From positions 1 through 64,000 of the IMG/VR virus record IMGVR_UViG_3300022751_000016: a stretch of DNA of 64,000 nucleotides. One strand, written 5' to 3'. Of the stretch, positions 60,746 through 64,000 are shown one piece after another (position 1 is the first letter of the stretch; every line of letters starts with the position of its first letter). The position numbers were made by a program, and so were the translations under genes. The notes beneath the pieces were generated by a model that saw only the letters and a list, made by a program, of their open reading frames with translations, searched no databases and was not told the origin of the DNA. The DNA comes from a virus.

Positions 60746-60976
60746 ATGATAGATTTAAACATTTGCAAGAAAGGTGATATTTTAATATCAAAACACGGAG
60801 AAAAGTTAACTTACGTAAGAAAATTAAATCCTGAAATTGATTATTATGACCATGAAGTTTCATATAATAGTGAGCTGTTAGGAAATGGAACACGAACTAA
60901 TGATGGATTTGTAATGAGAAATGAAAAGTCAAGATTAGAGAGTGACCACGACATAGTAGAAATAATTCATATTTAA
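60746..60976 (+). CDS. Uncharacterised 76-residue protein
   Basis: Beta-rich N-terminus (LNICKKGDILISKHGEKLTY). The GDILISKHG opening echoes the barrel start of the preceding PemK-like gene. Not recognised. Confidence 0.5.
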   Translation: MIDLNICKKGDILISKHGEKLTYVRKLNPEIDYYDHEVSYNSELLGNGTRTNDGFVMRNEKSRLESDHDIVEIIHI

Positions 60977-61170
60977 TGAACAATAAACAACTAAAATGCA
61001 CAATTAATTTTCATCTAAAAATACTGCTAACATACCAACAAAGTTATAAAAAGACAGATGATATTTATATAGAAGCTTACAACTATTTAAAACAACATGA
61101 GCTTAACGACTCACAAAAAGAAATATTATATGAAAGATATATTGAAGATAGCAAGACAAGAGTATCCTAA
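60976..61170 (+). CDS. Uncharacterised 64-residue helical protein
   Basis: MNNKQLKCTINFHLKILLTY... helical. Shares one base with the previous stop. Confidence 0.48.
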   Translation: MNNKQLKCTINFHLKILLTYQQSYKKTDDIYIEAYNYLKQHELNDSQKEILYERYIEDSKTRVS

Positions 61171-61318
61171 AGGAACATTATTTTATTCGGCTACAGGCAA
61201 CTTAAAGTCCCCACTTAGAGTAAGTTCTTTACAGATTAGCGAAGTTTACAAAGGAACCATAATTAACACTGAGGGAGGAATTATCTATGATAATGGAACT
61301 TACGCAAAGAAAGTATAA
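61130..61318 (+). CDS. Uncharacterised 62-residue protein
   Basis: ATG at 61130 chosen (MKDILKIARQEYPKGTLFYS); an ATG at 61097 would overlap the previous gene by 74 bases. Beta-rich C-terminal half. Confidence 0.48.
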   Translation: MKDILKIARQEYPKGTLFYSATGNLKSPLRVSSLQISEVYKGTIINTEGGIIYDNGTYAKKV

Positions 61319-61319
61319 C

Positions 61320-61391
61320 ATGGGAGGAGTAATATTACATTTGGCTATTGTAGCTGTTATGGGTTGGTTATTATATAACACTGAAACTTAG
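61320..61391 (+). CDS. Single-span membrane peptide, 23 residues
   Basis: MGGVILHLAIVAVMGWLLYN... a lone hydrophobic helix in a gap of exactly gene size. Plausible small membrane protein. Confidence 0.4.
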   Translation: MGGVILHLAIVAVMGWLLYNTET

Positions 61392-61396
61392 AAACT

Positions 61397-61540
61397 ATGG
61401 GAAATCCGAAACTTTACGGGCAATATCAAGGAGATAGACATTTTATAGAAGTTACTCCAGAGAACGAAGATAAAATATTTTTAAAAACTAAAAATAAGAT
61501 GTCACATTTGACACCCAAAAAGAAAAAACGTAAAAAATGA
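61397..61540 (+). CDS. Small basic-tailed protein, 47 residues
   Basis: Starts MGNPKLYGQYQGDRHFIEVT; the tail is PKKKKRKK, strongly basic. Overlaps the next ATG by four bases. Confidence 0.48.
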   Translation: MGNPKLYGQYQGDRHFIEVTPENEDKIFLKTKNKMSHLTPKKKKRKK

Positions 61541-61800
61541 AAACAAGAGATAGAGCTTTAACTTGGTATAACAGCATGGGCAGAACAAAAAGAGAAGAGC
61601 TGTCTATAGATTATTACGGTTCTACATTACTAGATGATGTTGAGATAATAGAGATGTATTTTGAAGAAGTACCACATAAAAATTTAGAAGAAACAGTTGC
61701 TTTTCTTAAACTTTTTGCCGAGAAATTTGTAGCTAATACAGACACAGCTTATAAGGATAGAGAAATTAGAGAGTGGATTAATGAAAATTTAATTAGTTAA
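61537..61800 (+). CDS. Uncharacterised acidic helical protein, 87 residues
   Basis: RALTWYNSMGRTKREELSID then NLEETVAFLKLFAEKFV. Helical, acidic. Not recognised. Confidence 0.52.
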   Translation: MKTRDRALTWYNSMGRTKREELSIDYYGSTLLDDVEIIEMYFEEVPHKNLEETVAFLKLFAEKFVANTDTAYKDREIREWINENLIS

Positions 61801-61802
61801 TT

Positions 61803-62516
61803 ATGGAACAGTTTAAAAGAGCAAAGGTAATAATGTTACCAACAGAATCCTTTATACCAGGATCATTAATACAGCACTCAGATAATAAAAAATTACAATT
61901 AATTACAAATTCTAATTTTGATGAAGAAGATGCTAAACATTTAATTACAACTAAATGGAATACAGCTTTCAATATTTATATTATTTCAGATGATAAAATA
62001 AAAGAAGGTGATTATTTTATTAATGATGATGTTATTTTAAAATGTACTGGATTTAATCAACATTATATATTATCAGAAGATAAGTATGGATTAACATATT
62101 CACCAGCAGATTCTAATAAAATTATGGCTACAACAGATACTTCATTAGGATATTGGAAAGAAATAATGACTAAGGCAGGAGGAGATGAAGATACATTCTT
62201 CTCTTTACCTCAGCCTTCTCAACAATTCATTACTAAATATATTGAAGAATATAATAAAGGTAATATAATTACTGATGTGTTAGTTGAGTATGATATTACT
62301 TGGGTAGCTAATCATAATAATGGTTATCACTCTAAATCTTTAAAAATTAATCCTAAAGATAATACTATTAACATTAAATTAGAAGAAAAACATACTTACA
62401 CTAAAGAACAGCTAATCAAAGCTATGATTTGGGCGGAAAATAATGGAAAACATTATGTAGGTACAGATAAAGAAGGACAATTAGAACAGTTTAATGAGTA
62501 CATAAATAAACTTTAA
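61803..62516 (+). CDS. Conserved unknown protein, 237 residues
   Basis: Central KIMATTDTSLGYWKEI and FFSLPQPSQQFITKYIEEYN, then a beta stretch DVLVEYDITW. I recall this type (ATTD-SLG ... LPQ-P--F--Y) as common in Bacteroidota phages without known function. Codon use here is even more AT-rich than in its neighbours. Confidence 0.6.
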   Translation: MEQFKRAKVIMLPTESFIPGSLIQHSDNKKLQLITNSNFDEEDAKHLITTKWNTAFNIYIISDDKIKEGDYFINDDVILKCTGFNQHYILSEDKYGLTYSPADSNKIMATTDTSLGYWKEIMTKAGGDEDTFFSLPQPSQQFITKYIEEYNKGNIITDVLVEYDITWVANHNNGYHSKSLKINPKDNTINIKLEEKHTYTKEQLIKAMIWAENNGKHYVGTDKEGQLEQFNEYINKL

Positions 62517-62518
62517 CT

Positions 62519-62800
62519 ATGGAAGGTTTTGTAGTTTTGTTTATCTTAGCAATGTTTTTCTTAGGTCTTTTTCTCCCGCAAAATTCAATCACTGATGAGG
62601 AAGTCGCCGCAAACAAAAAAGAATTAGATAAGCTAGAAAATACTTTAAAAAGTGTTGATAATCTATATAAAGAGTGGGATATTTTAACTGAAAAAAGAAA
62701 AATAGCTTTAAAAGAATATAAAGGTGATTGGAGCGATTATAACAATATCAATGAAGAAATAGATTCGATAAAACTTAGAATAAAATGGTTACTAAAATAA
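62519..62800 (+). CDS. Membrane-anchored coiled-coil protein, 93 residues
   Basis: N-terminal membrane helix (FVVLFILAMFFLGLFLP), then a coiled coil (KKELDKLENTLKSVDNLYKE). Overlaps the next gene by 16 bases. Confidence 0.52.
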   Translation: MEGFVVLFILAMFFLGLFLPQNSITDEEVAANKKELDKLENTLKSVDNLYKEWDILTEKRKIALKEYKGDWSDYNNINEEIDSIKLRIKWLLK

Positions 62801-63108
62801 AACTGATGAATGAAATACTAAAACACATAGGACAACCTAGATATGCTATAATAGATGCAGGATTATTTGGAGTTAGAATAGTTTCAGGAATAGTAGTAGG
62901 ATTTAGATTTACAGAAGAAGAACCTATTTATGAAATTGCTTTTGGAAGAGATAAGTGGTGGTCTAGTATAATTACAGACAACACTGATGATATTATTTCA
63001 CATTTGAAATTAGGTAGCTTAGAAAGAATTAAAGAATCTCATAAGCTTTCTATTAAGTATGAAAGTAATGAGGATTATATTAACTATTTGGCGGGAAATA
63101 AAAAATAA
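62785..63108 (+). CDS. Uncharacterised 107-residue protein
   Basis: Beta-rich centre (FGVRIVSGIVVGFRFTEEEP). An ATG at 62806 is an alternative start. Not recognised. Confidence 0.5.
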   Translation: MVTKIKLMNEILKHIGQPRYAIIDAGLFGVRIVSGIVVGFRFTEEEPIYEIAFGRDKWWSSIITDNTDDIISHLKLGSLERIKESHKLSIKYESNEDYINYLAGNKK

Positions 63109-63113
63109 AAGTT

Positions 63114-63389
63114 ATGAAAATATTAGAATTAGACGGATATAAATATTCAAGAAAAGAGTTTGAAGGTTACAAGTTTAGAAGTATTTTTAAATTTAGAGTT
63201 AATAATGATTGGAGAGATGACAGTAATTTAAATATATACACAGATAATCCAAACAGAGAAAAAGTTACTAGAGTGATAACTTCAAAAGCAACAGATAAAG
63301 TCATTGAAGTTCTTTTAGAACATTGGACTACAAAAGAACAAGATGATTTAATTGCTCAGTTTATTGAAGAAACATTAAAAGATATTTAA
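63114..63389 (+). CDS. Uncharacterised 91-residue protein
   Basis: Mixed alpha/beta (MKILELDGYKYSRKEFEGYK). Not recognised. Confidence 0.5.
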   Translation: MKILELDGYKYSRKEFEGYKFRSIFKFRVNNDWRDDSNLNIYTDNPNREKVTRVITSKATDKVIEVLLEHWTTKEQDDLIAQFIEETLKDI

Positions 63390-63391
63390 TT

Positions 63392-63649
63392 ATGAAAAAC
63401 ACAGATGAAATAATATTTGGAGCAATAATTGTAATTATATTAATATTGATTTATGCTTACTGTGAATATCTTGAACGTAAATATGATTTATTAGAAGAAA
63501 AATGCGAAGATGGAAAAACTCATGACTGGAAATTTGAAAATAATAGTACTGGTAATACAGGCGATTTAGGCTTTGGAATTAAAGGTTTTTGGAATATTGA
63601 CACATATTATTGCACCCACTGTTATAAACGAAAAAGAATTGAAAAATAA
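63392..63649 (+). CDS. Membrane-anchored protein with Cys pairs, 85 residues
   Basis: N-terminal membrane helix (IIFGAIIVIILILIYAYCEY) and a C-terminal YYCTHCYKRKR that may bind zinc with an upstream CEDGKTH. Confidence 0.52.
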   Translation: MKNTDEIIFGAIIVIILILIYAYCEYLERKYDLLEEKCEDGKTHDWKFENNSTGNTGDLGFGIKGFWNIDTYYCTHCYKRKRIEK

Positions 63650-63655
63650 ATAATC

Positions 63656-63895
63656 ATGCTAAAACTCCTAAAAATAAACAAAAACTTAGAAGCTCAAGTA
63701 ATTGATTTAGAGTTTTCTGATAATCAAAGTGCTACACTTTATAAGTTTGGCAAGGACTGGATTTCAAATACTAGTGAATTAATTACTAAAGAATCTTTAA
63801 GACCTATTAAAGAACAGTTGGTTAAATATGGAGTGGAGGCTGACTTAGATGAATTTATTAATCAGTCTTTTATCGCGTATTTTGAGGATGTCTAA
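63656..63895 (+). CDS. Uncharacterised 79-residue protein
   Basis: Mixed alpha/beta (LKLLKINKNLEAQVIDLEFS). Not recognised. It is followed by a short GC-richer stretch containing CTCG / CGAG (63913-63927) and then the last, partial gene. Confidence 0.5.
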   Translation: MLKLLKINKNLEAQVIDLEFSDNQSATLYKFGKDWISNTSELITKESLRPIKEQLVKYGVEADLDEFINQSFIAYFEDV

Positions 63896-63966
63896 CGGTC
63901 TTCGGCTTGCTCGTCGTTGTGGCGAGTGAGAAACAATATTAACAAATAATCAAAAAACTTTAAATT

Positions 63967-64000
63967 ATGCCTAAAAATTCAAACACAGACTCGAAGCCAC
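63967..64000 (+). CDS. Start of a further gene, partial
   Basis: ATG at 63967 reading MPKNSNTDSKP to the window edge. Nothing can be said about function. Confidence 0.35.
   Translation, partial: MPKNSNTDSKP

Noticed and set aside
1-64000. Integrase, lysogeny repressor or attachment site
   Set aside because: No tyrosine or serine recombinase and no clear att repeats were found in this window; absence elsewhere in the genome cannot be judged.

Overview
The window is part of the genome of a tailed double-stranded DNA phage (Caudoviricetes) that very probably infects a member of the Bacteroidota, most likely a Flavobacteriia host. The phage call rests on TerL, portal, scaffold-like, major capsid, tail-fibre and lysis genes. 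The host call rests on the AT-rich base composition, the lack of Shine-Dalgarno sequences, and many promoters of the Bacteroidota form TTTG-N20-TAnnTTTG. The late gene order (TerL, large portal, scaffold, major capsid, large virion proteins, lysis genes, fibres) resembles crAss-like and Cellulophaga podoviruses. This affinity is inferred from protein appearance and gene order and was not tested by any search.

Layout. Bases 1 to about 28,100 are transcribed leftward and hold the late genes. In transcription order these are small proteins with an HU-like candidate and a DUF1573-like protein, a GIY-YIG homing nuclease, TerL, portal, scaffold, major capsid protein, a second homing nuclease, three virion proteins, a lysis cassette (membrane proteins, spanin-like pair, holin-like, GH19 endolysin with an EF-hand loop), then a fibre cassette with paralogous N-termini, and finally a partial virion gene. 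Bases 28,100 to 64,000 are transcribed rightward and hold early/middle genes: a two-domain winged-helix protein, an adenine methylase, RecA, an HNH nuclease, a PhoH-like ATPase, an SSB-like protein, a peptidase-HNH fusion, a GroEL/GroES pair, a compact kinase-like protein, a DUF5662-like protein, a NADAR-like protein, another homing nuclease, a PemK/MazF-like protein, and several dozen small unknown proteins with overlapping ends. No DNA polymerase, helicase, primase, RNA polymerase or integrase is visible, so the replication genes should lie outside the window.

Regulation is the most interesting part. Six promoters share a dyad, approximately GATTAC-N7-GTAATC, placed exactly two bases upstream of the -33 box. 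They serve portal, scaffold, two other virion genes, a non-coding transcript and a homing-nuclease operon, which suggests a phage-controlled regulon. The other promoters lack the dyad. Several promoters lead into long structured non-coding leaders, one with an apparent pseudoknot. A short GC-core/A-tract motif recurs just after stop codons between 53 and 58 kb.
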